A stretch of DNA of 64,000 nt, taken from NCBI RefSeq assembly GCF_002099425.1, contig NW_018343971.1:21737501-21801500 (forward strand), in the 5' to 3' direction. A program made the translations under genes and the position numbers. The DNA is from Phascolarctos cinereus (taxonomy: Eukaryota; Chordata; Mammalia; Diprotodontia; Phascolarctidae). The notes under the pieces are model-generated. The model was given only the letters and a program-made list of their open reading frames with translations, was not told where the DNA came from and made no database searches. Every line of letters begins with the position of its first letter. The stretch's first letter is position 1. Of the stretch, positions 47,812 through 58,686 are shown piece after piece.

Positions 47812-50799
47812 TTAACATTTACGGTTATGACTAAAACTGTGTGATGGAGGGAAATCCTCCATTCTATTTTTCCTCCTGTTTGTCCTCTCTCTCCTTTTCC
47901 CCTTTCCCTCCTCATCAGTGTCTTGCTTCTGTCTCCCACCTCCTTGCCCCTCTTTTCTTAATCTCTTCCTCTCTTATTTTCCTGTCATGTAACATAGATT
48001 TTTATATTCAACTGATTGTGAATGTTGTTCCCTCTGAGCCAATATTGATGAGAGTAAGGTCAAGCAATGCCCATTGCCAACCCTTCCACCTTTCCCTTCA
48101 GTGTAATTTGTTTTTCATGCCTCTTCATGTGAAATTTGTCCCATTCCACCTATTACTTCCTTCTGTACTCAGTGTATGCCTCCTTCTCATCTCTTAATTA
48201 TTTTTTATGTCATATCCTCAAGTTCACCTGATACCTCTACCCTCTGTCTATATACATTCCTTCTATTAGTAACACAATTTTAAAGAATTAGAAGTATCAT
48301 CTTTCCATGTAGGGATGTAAACATTTTAGCTTCATTGAATCTCTTATGTTTTTTTAAACCCTTTTAGGCATCTCAAGTCAATATTGGAGAACATTTTTCT
48401 TTGGTTCAACTCTGATCTTATGAGAGCTTGAAATCTTTCTATTTTATTGAATGACCATGTTTTCTTTTGAAGTATTATACTTGATTTCACCAGGTAGATG
48501 ATTCATGGTTGTAGTCCTAGATCCTTTGCATTCTGAAATATCATGTTATATGACCTTTGATCTTTTAATATTACAGCTGTTGAGTCCTTTATAATCCTGA
48601 TTGTGACTCCCCAATATTTGAATTGTTTCTTTCTGACCACTTGCAGTATTTGTCTTTGAGCTAATAGTTGTAAAATTTGGTTATAATGTTCCTTGTAGTT
48701 TTCATTTTGGGATCCTTTCCCTGAGGTGATTGGTGGATTCTTTCAATGCCTATTTTGCTCTCTGAATCCAGGACATTAGAACAGTTTTCCTTGATAATTT
48801 ATTGAAAGATGCCGTCCAGGTCTTCTTTTTGAGCATGGCTTTCAGGTAATCCAATGATTCTGACATTGTTTCTCCTGGATCTCTTTTCCAGGTCAGTTGT
48901 TTATCCAATGAATTATTTTAAATTTTCTTCTATTTTTGTTTTCATTCTTTTGGATTTGTTTGATAGATTCTTGATGTCTCATAGAGTCATTAGCTTCCAC
49001 TCATCCAATTCTAATATTTAACAGGTTATTTCCCTCAGTTATCTTTTGTATCTTTTTTTTTTCATTTGGCCAATTGTATTCTTTAAGGGGGTGTGTTCTT
49101 CAGTGGATTTTTGTGTCTCCTTTTCTATTTGGCCAATTTCTTTTTCCAAGTTATTTCTCTTTTTTTTTCATAATTTTCTTGCATCACTATAATTTCTTTT
49201 CCTAATTTTTCTTCTACTTCTCTAATATAATTTTTAAGCTCCTTTTTGAGCTCTTACATGAATTCTTTCTGGGTTTGAGACTACTTCCTATTTTTGTTTG
49301 GGGCTTTGCCTATAGGTGTTTTGACATTATTGTCCTCTTCTGAATTTGTGTCTTGGTCTTCTTGGTCACCATAATAACTTTCTATGGTCAGATTCTTTTT
49401 TTGGGGACACTGTCTCAAGCTTCTTGTGCCAAGGGCTGCAGGCCCTGGATGTTTACCTGGTGCAGCACAGAAGTTGCCCTGATGCCCATGGGGGGACTCT
49501 TGTGTCTGGTGTTTCGCTGGGGGTGATTGGTACTGCTGGAGGCTTTAGGGGTCTGGCAACTTACCTGGTGCTTAACCAGGGTTCTAATGGTGTTATCTGG
49601 TGTGTGCTGAGGCTGGTAGAGTGGTTCTACATTTCCCTGTGGCTATGCTGAAGCACATGGTTGGGGCCCTCTTAGTGGCTGCCTGTTTGCTTAAACACCC
49701 TTAAGTTGGTATCTATGTGTTTGCCCAGGGCTATGCTAAAGCACTTGGTGGTTCTAGGCACTGGGATCTATCCATTCCCCTGGCTATCCTGGGGCACCTG
49801 GGAGGTCCTAGTGTTGGCATTTGCCTGCTCAACCACATTGAGGCTCAAGATCTCCCACTGGTTTGCTAAGCTGGGGATTGCTGCTGGCCTACTGGGATGC
49901 TTCCTGTCCTGGACTGCACTTTCCTTTTACCTGAGTGAGACAGATCTTTCCTGCTGATCTTCCAAGATTTTGGGCTAAAAAGTTGTTTCACTGCGTCTTT
50001 TTGCTAGTTTTGCTGTTCCAGGATTTTTGGGGGACACTATGTTATGCTTGTTGAAAGTGACTATGGGAGAGTTCCATTGATTTACTTTTTACTCCGCCAT
50101 CTTGGCTCTTGGAAGTCCCTTCCATTCATAAAAATGAAAATTTACAAAAAGCAATGGCAGTCAACAAATGAAGTAAAGTATTCCTTTTGAAACAAGTGAA
50201 GAAGAGCCACTCTGTCATTGAATTAAGATTTTTCAAGTTGGGTTAGATCAATGAATTCATTTAGTCTATAAAATATTCCAAGAAACTACAAAAAATAGGA
50301 ACATGATTTTTTAAATCATGAAAATAATAGTTGCCTCAAATTTATCCAACTGATAAAAAACATCCTAGGGTTCTTATTGTGTTTGGAAGGCTGGCCAATG
50401 GGTCACTTCCTGGCCATTAAGTCTTATATATCCTTGGTTCTCCATTATCTCTCATACCCCATATCCAAGCTGCTGCCAAGAGCCTGTCCATTTGACCTTT
50501 GTAACACCTCTCAAATTTGACCCCATCTCTTCTGCCACCACTCCAGTGTATGGCTTCATCAACTCATGCTTGGACTATTCTAATAGCCTGCTGGTGGGTC
50601 TGCCTGCTTCAAGTCACTCCCCACTGAATTCATACTCCAATAATCTGCCCAAATGATTTTTTTCCTAAAGCAGTTATCAAACCATGTCTCCCCACCTCTT
50701 TTACACCCACTCAGTAAACTACAGTGACTTCCTATAACCAGTATGGTCAACTAGGAAGTTGGAGGGAGCATGAGGATCCTATGCACTGTGTTGTAGGAC

Positions 50800-50968
50800 T
50801 AGAACCCCAAAAGGGAAAAGAACTAAGTTTTATTTCTAAGTCTGCTACTAACTCGTGTGTGGCCTCCTGATGACCCCTTCTTCTTTAGACCTTAGATTTC
50901 TTATTTGCAAAATGAAATAATTAGATGAGATGGTCTCTAAGTTCACTGATCTTTGATTTAGGGAGTAC
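50800..50968 (+). repeat. MIR SINE in intron 9 of copy A
   Basis: Phrases gtctgctactaactcgtgtg, gatttcttatttgcaaaatg and gagatggtctctaagttcac follow the MIR order. Sequence after it (ctagagcaattctttgg) matches that after the MIR at 13,207 (ctagagcagctattgagg). Confidence 0.7.
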
Positions 50969-51178
50969 TAAATGCCATCTTTACATCTCCAATAACTTGA
51001 ACACTGTCTAGAGCAATTCTTTGGAAATACAGTCCTATGTGAAGGGTGAGAAGTACAGTGCTAACACAACAGAATGGTTCCATCACAAAGAAGACAATTT
51101 TTTTTGAGTTAATCAGTAGGAGGTTTCTGGTCCTGGAGAGAGAAGAAACATGAGAATAAAGAAAAACAGTGTTCTCAC

Positions 51179-51319
51179 AGTTGGAAGAAGCCAGCCAAAT
51201 TCATTGCTGTTGAATCCCACAATATAGGGGACATGATTGAACTGCTTTTCAGTGAGGAGGTCTTTGGGACTCTTGGGGAAAAATATTCCATCCACAACTG
51301 TAGGAGGCAATACAATTTT
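51179..51319 (-). CDS. CES1-like: Carboxylesterase copy A exon 9
   Basis: The exon is 141 bp and open, with acceptor CCTTTCAG and donor GTGAGA. The 47 residues run KIVLPPTVVDGIFFPKSPKD, then HVPYIVGFNSNEFGWLLPT. The VDG-x-x-x-PKSP and VG-x-N-x-x-EFGW blocks are diagnostic of mammalian carboxylesterases. The E in NEFGW is the acidic member of the triad and is present. Confidence 0.93.
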
Positions 51320-51984
51320 CTGAAAGGAAAAAATAATAACACAAACATTTTCTCATGCTAGCTCTAAGAGAATTAAACTATGTGATATGTTTAATTACCT
51401 TCTTCTATGAACTATGGAGTGACACATTCTCCCCATTCATTGATGAGGTGAGGAGGGACAAGAGCCTGCAGGTTTATTCTAAACCACAAGGACTTTTATG
51501 GGTACTATCTTTATCTCACCAATGGATTATTTGTGAACCACTTACATTTTCCTCTCTTATAATTGATTCAAATATAATGGATTAGACAATCAGTTAAGTA
51601 AACTTAATTCAGTTAATATGGTCAAATGTGTAGAAAAATATGAGTTTATAAAAATTAACCTCTAGTAAAAGGCTCTCCTTGTTGCAGAGATGAAAAGTAT
51701 TGAATGGTGTCTTCATCTTTTTGAGACAACGTTTAAGTACTACATTCTCTAAGGAACCTTCCAAGATTACTCTAACCCAGGTGTTCGTATATTTTTTGTG
51801 GCATGGACTCCTCAGAATTTTTTAAAATGCATTAAATAGAGTTACAAAAGAAAGCAATGATATTGAAACATATTAATTTGACATATAGAAATATATCAAT
51901 TATCAAAATGCTTTTTCAAAAATCAAGTTCATAGATGTGAGCTTAGGAACCCTTTCACTAGCCATATAGATCTCTCCATCCTAT

Positions 51985-52080
51985 AATCACACACATATGC
52001 ATACATATGTGTATGTACATATGTATATATGCATATGTGTATGTATGTATATGTGTGTATATGTGTGTGTATAAATATTT
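51985..52080. repeat. ATGT/CATA-rich microsatellite
   Basis: Imperfect alternating purine-pyrimidine repeats, followed by a MIR-like SINE (52,100-52,250, plus). Confidence 0.7.
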
Positions 52081-52147
52081 TAAAAAACCCACCAATCTCA
52101 GAGCCAAGAATACAAAGTTTGAGTCAATATTCCATAGTTATGACACT

Positions 52148-52233
52148 ATGGACAAGTCACTTACTCTCTATACTTCAGTTAACTCACCTGTAAAATGAGG
52201 ATAATGATAAATATCTACACTCTGTACTTTATA
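52148..52233 (+). repeat. 86-bp direct repeat, copy 1 (MIR-derived)
   Basis: Matches 53,768-53,853 at 83 of 86 bases in the same orientation. Confidence 0.85.
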
Positions 52234-52309
52234 GGGCTATGAGGAAAGCAAAAAAAACCCACAACTGGTTATATTTCTATACCAATTTAGATTAAGCCAA
52301 TGAAAATAT

Positions 52310-52548
52310 TTTGTCAATCATTTTGCAGTGATGTCCAAAGCTTTGTGACCCCATTTGGAGTTTTATTGGCAAAGATATTTGAGAGGTTTGCCATTTCCTT
52401 CTCCAGTTCATTTTACAGATGAGGAAAATGAGGCAAATTGGATTAAATGACTTGCCCAAAGTCACACAGCTAGTATCTGAGGCCAGATTTGAACTCAGAT
52501 CTTCCTGACTCTAGGCCTAATGCTCTATCTACTGTGCATTTTAATTGT
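52310..52548 (-). repeat. Long marsupial CORE-SINE in intron 8 of copy A
   Basis: Complement of the long SINE: gaccccatttggagttttat, gccatttccttctccagttc, gatgaggaaaatgaggcaaa, gtcacacagctagtatctg, gatttgaactcagatcttcc. Confidence 0.88.
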
Positions 52549-52569
52549 TTTAAGTGTGATAGTCCTGTT

Positions 52570-52880
52570 ACAAAACTAAGAATCTCAAAGTTGTAAAGTG
52601 CTCAGGTGCAATCTAGTCTAACCCACAATTGAAAAGGAATCCCTTCTACAACATACCCAAAGAAATAGATATCCTTCAAAAGACCTCCGATGAGGTAGAA
52701 TTCTTTACCTTTTTAGGTAGAACATTCCACTTTGTGATATTTCTGGTTATTAAGAATGGTTTCCTATGTCTATTCACTTTTCCTAGGTCTAGTCTATGAG
52801 GCCAAAATGAACAGATGTACAAATCTAATCCCCACTATAATATACCTGAAAGTGATTGTATCAGGATCTCCCCTCTGATA
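52570..52880 (-). repeat. CR1/L3-like LINE 3' region
   Basis: The phrases gtgcaatctagtctaaccca, gaaaaggaatcccttctaca, acctccgatgaggtagaatt and gtagaacattccactttgtg follow the same order as at 3,790-4,170. Confidence 0.5.
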
Positions 52881-53767
52881 AGGATGAACCCACTAACTCT
52901 CATTCTACTTTTGGTCCTTCTAATTCTGAAATTTTGTGAGTCAGTGAATAAAAGTATGTGTAAGTACAGAATTGTCCCACCTGTAAATTACACCAACACC
53001 CATTATCAGATTTAGTCATAACTATGTAATAATTCCATTTTATCTATGAGGAAACTATGGCTAAAAAGCATCATAGACTCTTTAATTCTGAGAGATAAAA
53101 GAGACCTTAGAAATAGTTTAGTCTAACTCTGTTATTCAATAAATATTGATCAAATATTTATTGTGGGCTAGCCCTGGGGAATACAAACATAAAACCTAAG
53201 CAATCCCTGTTCTCAAAGCTTTCATTTTCACCTATGAACTTAACATTTCTATATGTCCTCCACTTGGAGAGATGGAAACTAAGGCTCAGAGAGGAAGTGA
53301 GGTACTCCAAGTATAATGATTATTAAGCTACAGAATCAGGACTTATAGACTAATTTCCCATCACCTGACTCTTTCCAGGGTTCTTTCCACTGTACCATGA
53401 TGCCACTAGTGCAAAACGGACTGCAGGTCATCAGTTCAATATGGCAACTGGGCTAAGAAGAGAGGAAACATTTATACATACAAACCATGGATGTTTGGAT
53501 GGGGTAAGAATCTGGGAAGATTCCAAATTCCAAACTTAGACACAGTGGGGTTGGAGGGAAATTATTATTTTTAATATTTTTTATTACTATTTTTCTCTTT
53601 TGATTTCTTCAAGAGCATTCCTTGGAGCAGGTGGAATTTAAAGGATAATTTAAATTAAAATGTGGCCCTAGAGTCTTCTACAAATATTGAAATGGGGACT
53701 AACTTTAGTGATGGTGATGTGAGCCAGGGAAAATATTTATTATTATACAACTGAGTGGAAAAATATA

Positions 53768-53853
53768 ATGGACAAGTCACTTACTCTCTATACTTCAGTT
53801 AACTCACCTGTAAAGTGAGGATAGTGATAAACATCTACACTCTGTACTTTATA
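53768..53853 (+). repeat. 86-bp direct repeat, copy 2
   Basis: See copy 1 at 52,148. The flanks of the two copies do not match. A MIR on minus lies between them (about 53,265-53,405). Confidence 0.85.
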
Positions 53854-53854
53854 T

Positions 53855-54275
53855 GGCCAATCAGTCCCACAACATTTCTTCTTAATAATTAGCCCAAAGC
53901 AAAGACTTACAGACATTATCCTCCTAGGATACATAAGAGGTGGTTGACATTAACAATCATAGACTTTCTTGCCTGGAGCCTTGGCAACATCTCTTACAAC
54001 TTATGAAATAATTTGTAAGCCCAGTTATTTCCCTAGGGTGCTGCTTTGAAAGTGAAAAAGAACAACTTTGGCCTCTTGAAGAGGGCATTTTCATTAGTGG
54101 TTATTATGGAATGTTAACTTGACAGTAGCTTGAGAATGGGGCAGACTACTTCTCAAGGCTATGGGACTGAAATGATTCCATTCAAATAGGGTTGCCTTCT
54201 TTTTGTTTACCTGGAACTTAAAGAAATCAAGATTCAAATAATTAAAAAAAAACAAAAACAACAAGGATGTCTAAC
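53855..54275. other. Intron 8 of copy A next to exon 8
   Basis: Partly alignable with 17,210-17,480 of copy B. No other feature is seen. Confidence 0.5.
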
Positions 54276-54314
54276 CAGTGTAGGATCTCGCATGAAATCC
54301 ATGCTGAATAGTTC
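54276..54314 (-). CDS. CES1-like: Carboxylesterase copy A exon 8
   Basis: The 39-bp exon encodes ELFSMDFMRDPTL, with acceptor TCTTCACAG and donor GTTAGA (a weaker GT). Phase 0 at both ends joins exon 7 (ending LKM) to exon 9. It corresponds to the short human CES1 segment KFLSLDLQGDPRE. Confidence 0.85.
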
Positions 54315-54654
54315 CTGTGAAGACAGAAAAAAATGGGTGAGAAAAATTTCTTAGGAAGTGCTTCTCTTGCTGCTTTACCTGATTTTTTCATATTTTGTCA
54401 AGATTAGGTTCAGGTCTGAAGTACACAGGATTTCTGGTTGCCTGTGTTTCACAAGAGGAGTAAAGCCAGGCTATGGAATCCATGAAGAGAGTCACAAGGT
54501 CTCTTAGAATTCTAACTTGGAGCAACGGCCTGAAAATCAAGGGCTTTTGCTCTGCTACCTACAATTTCCCCAAACTGGTCCTTTAGAAGAAAAGCCTGAA
54601 GAGGCATATATGCCAACGAAGGGGCACTTTGTCCAAGACTTTTGAATGTCTAAT

Positions 54655-54803
54655 ATTGAAGTTAGTGCAGAGGCTCAGATTCTTAAAATCTAGCCACTGC
54701 TCTGATTCTTATAATCTAGCCAATAGTTCACTAATGTTCAGACTTTTTAATGGTTTGACTCTAATATGATAGATGTTCTAATAAACCTTTTCTTTGGCTG
54801 AAA
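54655..54803 (+). repeat. LTR-like or polyadenylated repeat fossil ending in poly(A)
   Basis: About 130 bp match the complement of 20,510-20,640 (ctcagattcttaaaatctag, cttataatctagccaatag, ctaataaaccttttctttgg). Here an A run begins about 20 bp after AATAAA, as in a reverse-transcribed polyadenylated RNA. The other copy reads on past this point. Confidence 0.4.
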
Positions 54804-55242
54804 AAAAAAATACATGATTCTAAATCCAAGGCCTCCCAGTCCTAGATTCACAGAGAGCAAGTCCAATATTGGGAACTATTCTAAAAGATGTTTTTTCCCC
54901 TTTTTGACTCATTATGCCCCACTCACACACCCAAAGAAATTTCAGGAGCTCTAGATCTCTACAAATGGTGGTAATTATGAGGATGGGATCTAGACTCCAA
55001 AAAGGAAAAACCCTAGACTTTCCTACTTGGCCAAATCTCTGGAGTTTGCCTGAGGCTATAATCCCATCAACTGGCCTTTTGTTATTGCCTACACCCAAAC
55101 TACCAATTCTTTGTTACCCTTAATCTAGCCCATTCCTCCATTGTTTTACCTCCCCATAGCCTAGAGCCATAGGGGTCTCAGGAGATCATATAAAATGATT
55201 CTTAGTAAAGAGACAAGGGGTCAGAACTCTAAGGACACCTAC

Positions 55243-55347
55243 CATCTTTAAAGCAGAGTTCAAGATCTCTTCTTCTGTCTTCTGCCTCATACAGTGAACC
55301 ATGCTGGCTGAAATGGTTGTTTTACACCCAGCAAAGGCTGCAATTTT
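55243..55347 (-). CDS. CES1-like: Carboxylesterase copy A exon 7
   Basis: The 105-bp exon has acceptor TGTTACAG and donor GTAGGT. It encodes [20 protein letters not shown], then [15 protein letters not shown]. The pattern AGCKTT-x-SA-x-MVHC-x-RQKTEEE is nearly the human CES1 sequence, the best evidence for a CES1-like assignment. The conserved cysteines of GCK and VHC, which form the second disulphide in the family, are present. Confidence 0.95.
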
Positions 55348-55509
55348 CTGTAACAAAATTTGACAGGGACAACCTTATATTCCTGAAGGTGGGACATAGT
55401 ACACTGGGAAAATTTTCAGAATGGAAGCCAGAAAAGTGAAATTCAAAAAACCCTGCTCCTTCCTATGTGATTTATGATCACAGAGATAGATTAGGCACAC
55501 TACTTGCTG

Positions 55510-56720
55510 AAACAATAAATCTGAAGATCTCAATTATCGGGGTAAACACTTACTATTTGACAAAACCTACTAGGAAAAGTAGACAGCAATGTGGCACATA
55601 CTTGGCTTAGCCCAATACCTCATGTGATGTATCAAGATAATTTCTAAATGGATTCATGAGTTAAGTATAAAAGGCCGTATTGTAAACAAATAGAGGTCAA
55701 GGAAGAAATTACCTTTTTAGATCAACGAACGGGGAAAAATTCCCAATCAAACAAGGAACAGAGAAGATAGCAGAATATAAAGAATTTTGATTATATAATT
55801 TAATTCAAAAAACTAATCCAGTTCAGTTAGGATTAAAAGAGAAACAGTGAAGTAGAGAGATATAGGCTGCATTTCTAAGATATATCAGGAACTGATTCAA
55901 ATGTGTAAGAATGCATATCATTCAACAATTGATAAATTATTAAATATGTGAAAAGTTTGCTCTCAAGTGAAAAAATCCAAGGTACTTAAAATTCATTTTT
56001 AAAATGTTTGAAATCATCAATAATTAGAAAAAATGAAAGCATCACTGAGATCATCTATCAGATTGGAAAAATTGACAAAAAAGGAAAATTATAGAAGTTG
56101 GAAGGGATTCAGAAAAAGGACATTGATACAATTGATGGAGTTATGAAATGGTCTAGACATTTTAGAAATGAATTTGAAACTATTGCTAAAACATTACTAA
56201 CCTAGACATACCTTTTGACCTAGAGATAACTCTTTTAGACTTATATGCCCAAAGTGATAAAAAAAAAGAGGAAAAGGTACTATATGTACAAATATACTTA
56301 GAAAAGCTTTTGGTAAAGTCAAATAAATGGGAAATAGTTGACAAATTATGCTATATAAATATAATGGAAAACTATTGTATTCAAGGAAATGAGGAAGGAC
56401 ATGGTTTCAGAGAAATCTGGGAAGACTTGTATGAACTGAACACAAAGTAAAGTGAGATGAACCAGGAGAACAATTTGTATAGTACAACAGAATTTTAAAG
56501 ACAGTTTTGAAGGATTTAAGAACACAGATCAACAAAATTATGAATTGTGATTCCAAAGGACTGACATTGAAGAATGTTGTCTATCTCCTGAGGGAGACAT
56601 GATGGACTAATATGAAAGAGAAGAAAAACATTCTTTAACTTAGCCATTCTGGGAATTTTTGCTTGACTATGCATGTTTATGATAAGACTTTTGCTGTTTT
56701 TCTTTTTTCTTTTCTAGTAT
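55510..56720 (+). mobile_element. Old L1 ORF2 3' fragment in intron 6 of copy A
   Basis: L1-like plus-strand text: ggattcatgagttaagtata, gaagaaattacctttttaga, gttatgaaatggtctagaca, gaaatctgggaagacttgta, gaaaaacattctttaa. It is strongly diverged, antisense to the gene. Confidence 0.65.
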
Positions 56721-56963
56721 GGAAGTGAATTTGAAGGAAAAAAAACCAGAAAACAGATGCTTGCTAATTTAAAAAAAATAGTTAACAAAGACATTTCTTT
56801 GTGACTTAGACAAGTCAATTCTTTATGCAGGGATTCCATTTTTACCTCTGGAAAATGAGAAGACATCCCTAAATTATTTCTAATATTCCTTATAACTCTA
56901 AATCCCTTTAAATCTGTAAATGGAGTCAAGTTTTTGGAGAGTCATGTAATATCAAAAACCAAC

Positions 56964-57068
56964 CTCAGCTGTTGATTTGATGTTAGAAATAAATATGGAT
57001 TCCATAATGGCAACTCCACTCTGGGAAATGGCTCGGTGGAAGAGATTCGTTGTCAAAGGAGAAAGAAC
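56964..57068 (-). CDS. CES1-like: Carboxylesterase copy A exon 6
   Basis: The 105-bp exon has acceptor CCCTTCAG and donor GTTGGT. It encodes VLSPLTTNLFHRAISQSGVA, then IMESIFISNIKSTAE. The block VLSPL-x-x-NLFHRAIS-x-SGVA follows directly after the GESAGG nucleophile exon (exon 5) in the family. Exon 5 is not visible anywhere from here to 64,000, so intron 5 is at least 6.9 kb or the upstream exons are lost. Confidence 0.95.
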
Positions 57069-58269
57069 CTGAAGGGGACAAAAAGGAAAGAATTGAGATT
57101 ATGATTTAGGATTAGAAATCTAACTAGGGTAAGAAAATTGTAGCTTTGCCTGAGGACATTGGGAGGATGTTGACAATACTCCTTCACCAATATAAAAATT
57201 GTCAGTTAGCATCCTGCTACAAAAAAAACATTAGTTGAAATGAAGAAAGCTGGACTAGTTGTGGTATGGATAGAAGGCCAGCCTTGAAATTAGAAAACCT
57301 GAGTTTAAACCCTATCACTGACATATACTGACTATTTAACCTTGGACAGCTGACAACTTATTAGTATCTCTTATTGTTGATTTGCTTCTAAAGTAGAGTT
57401 TTTCTCATCAGGATTTCCTCAACTATTGAAATCACTTAGACATTTCCCCAAAGAATTAAAGTTGGAAGGCACCAGAAAGAAAAATTTCTCCTCTTGACTA
57501 ACCCTCCTCAAGTGAATTCCTTCCTGTCTCAGGTCTGTAGGGCTCCTCTGCCCCATCCAATGGAGGCTTTCCTAGAAGTAGACTATCAATTGTATCTTTA
57601 GCTGTTGTTTCTTTTTAAAGGTATACAAACATCTTAAAGGCAGAAATTCTCTATTTGTCTTTATATTTCCAGCATCTAGCACTAGCACAAACTCTCTGTG
57701 TGTGTGTCTCTCTCTGTCTCTCTTTGTTTCTGTCTCTGTCACTCGCTGCCTTTCCGTGTCTCTGCCATTAATCTTAAATTTTTGATTTTGGGGCATATTT
57801 CTAGCTCCTTGCCCCAAATGCCAAAATGGCTAGTTATAGCATTATTAAATAACACTGATTGGGTAGATCAAGGTAGATCCACTCATGCTCAAAAAATACT
57901 ATCTCTCTCATGTGATCCTAGAAAATATGTATTCCCTTCAGCTTTAGCTTTTCCATTTTGCATTATTTCATCACTGTTTTTTCAAGATTTCTTTGTGTGC
58001 TTTCTTCTTGTATTGATTTTTGTATATATTCTGTCTATTTGTATTTACAAATGAGCATATTGGCTTCCTGGAAGAATGTAACCACTTTAAGGGAAGTCTC
58101 ATTTTATTTTTGTCTTTGTATCCCTGGCACTTGCCATAGGACTTAGTAAATAGTAAGTACTTCATAAAATCTGGTTGTTTTACTAACTGAACTCATAAAT
58201 TTACCTAATATGTTTGACATTTTTCTTACAGTTACATTTAGGAACTTTCATTTTGCTATGGAAACCTTT
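57069..58269 (+). repeat. Intron 5 of copy A: two L2-like 3' ends, little else
   Basis: L2-like tails occur at about 57,625-57,690 (ctttatatttccagcatcta) and 58,060-58,190 (tttgtctttgtatccctggc, gtaaatagtaagtacttcat). A CT-rich patch (57,690-57,760) gives misleading open frames. No exon is seen. Confidence 0.5.
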
Positions 58270-58565
58270 GAACACACTGATTTTTTTGTTTCTTTTTAAT
58301 AATACTTCAAGGGAAATGTTCATAGCAATGTAATTATGGTTAAAAAGATAGGAAATTGACTGAAAAACCATGTCGCATTACAGTAAAAGAATACTGTTCT
58401 TACAATGAGAAATGAGGAATCCAGAGAAATATTGAAATATTTGTTTGAACTGACATAGAATGCAATTAGCAGAACCAATAGAAAAATATGAACAATAACT
58501 CTAACAATATAAATGAGATAACAAAAACAAAACTGGTTTCTTTTTTTCTTCTGTTTTACTTTTAG
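58270..58565 (+). repeat. Old L1 3' fragment
   Basis: L1 ORF2-end phrases: gttcatagcaatgtaattat, gcattacagtaaaagaata, gaactgacatagaatgcaat, tagcagaaccaatagaaaaa. Confidence 0.6.
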
Positions 58566-58636
58566 GTCTTGAGACGATACCTTTACCCACAGCCAGTACT
58601 TCTCCTCCCAAGTAATGTTCTGTAAGTCACACACAT

Positions 58637-58638
<2 letters not shown>

Positions 58639-58682
<44 letters not shown>
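58639..58682. repeat. (CA)n microsatellite
   Basis: About 44 bp of AC dinucleotides, with a short ACACATGT lead. Positions 58,690-59,300 show nothing recognisable. Confidence 0.95.

Positions 58683-58686
<4 letters not shown>

Larger units (their letters stand above)
32440..50117 (-). mobile_element. Full-length L1, split by two nested insertion complexes
   Basis: Read on minus, the 5' end is at 50,117 (ACTTCCAAGAGCCAAGATGG). A 5'UTR and an ORF1 (about 49,400-48,400) follow, then the ORF2 endonuclease (47,811-46,947). The first break runs 46,946-41,245. Then come the ORF2 linker and RT (41,240 to about 39,900) and the second break (39,850-34,436). The ORF2 C-terminus and 3'UTR run from 34,435 to about 32,440. 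The three pieces sum to roughly 6.5 kb, the size of an intact L1. ORF1 and ORF2 contain many stops and frame changes. It inserted into intron 9 of carboxylesterase copy A in the same orientation. Confidence 0.85.
23818..57068 (-). pseudogene. CES1-like: Carboxylesterase copy A: unprocessed pseudogene, exons 6-14
   Basis: Nine blocks in family order lie on the minus strand: 56,964-57,068; 55,243-55,347; 54,276-54,314; 51,179-51,319; 32,320-32,399; 31,397-31,544; a remnant near 27,945-28,078; 27,769-27,842; and 23,818-23,994. Carboxylesterases hydrolyse esters, amides and xenobiotic prodrugs in the ER lumen. Exons 6-9 and 11 are clean. Exon 10 lacks one base, exon 12 is nearly unrecognisable, exon 13 has an in-frame TAG, and exon 14 lacks one base. 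Exons 1-5 are absent from the window. Intron 9 is 18.8 kb because of a nested L1. Paralogue assignment (CES1 versus CES2 or CES3) is uncertain: exon 7 is CES1-like, while the exon 13 core resembles CES2. Confidence 0.8.

Noticed and set aside
46151-50000. Several 60-110 codon plus-strand frames (46,151; 46,179; 49,346; 49,706)
   Set aside because: They lie antisense to the GC-rich 5'UTRs of the minus-strand L1 and HAL1 and share no similarity with known proteins.
34436-50117. Retroviral or Polinton-like element as the cause of the large intron
   Set aside because: All recognisable proteins are L1 ORF1 or ORF2. There are no paired LTRs, gag, protease, integrase or capsid features.
57572-57817. 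Arg/Glu/Thr-rich 81-codon minus-strand frame
   Set aside because: It is the translation of a CT/GT-rich simple tract next to an L2 tail.
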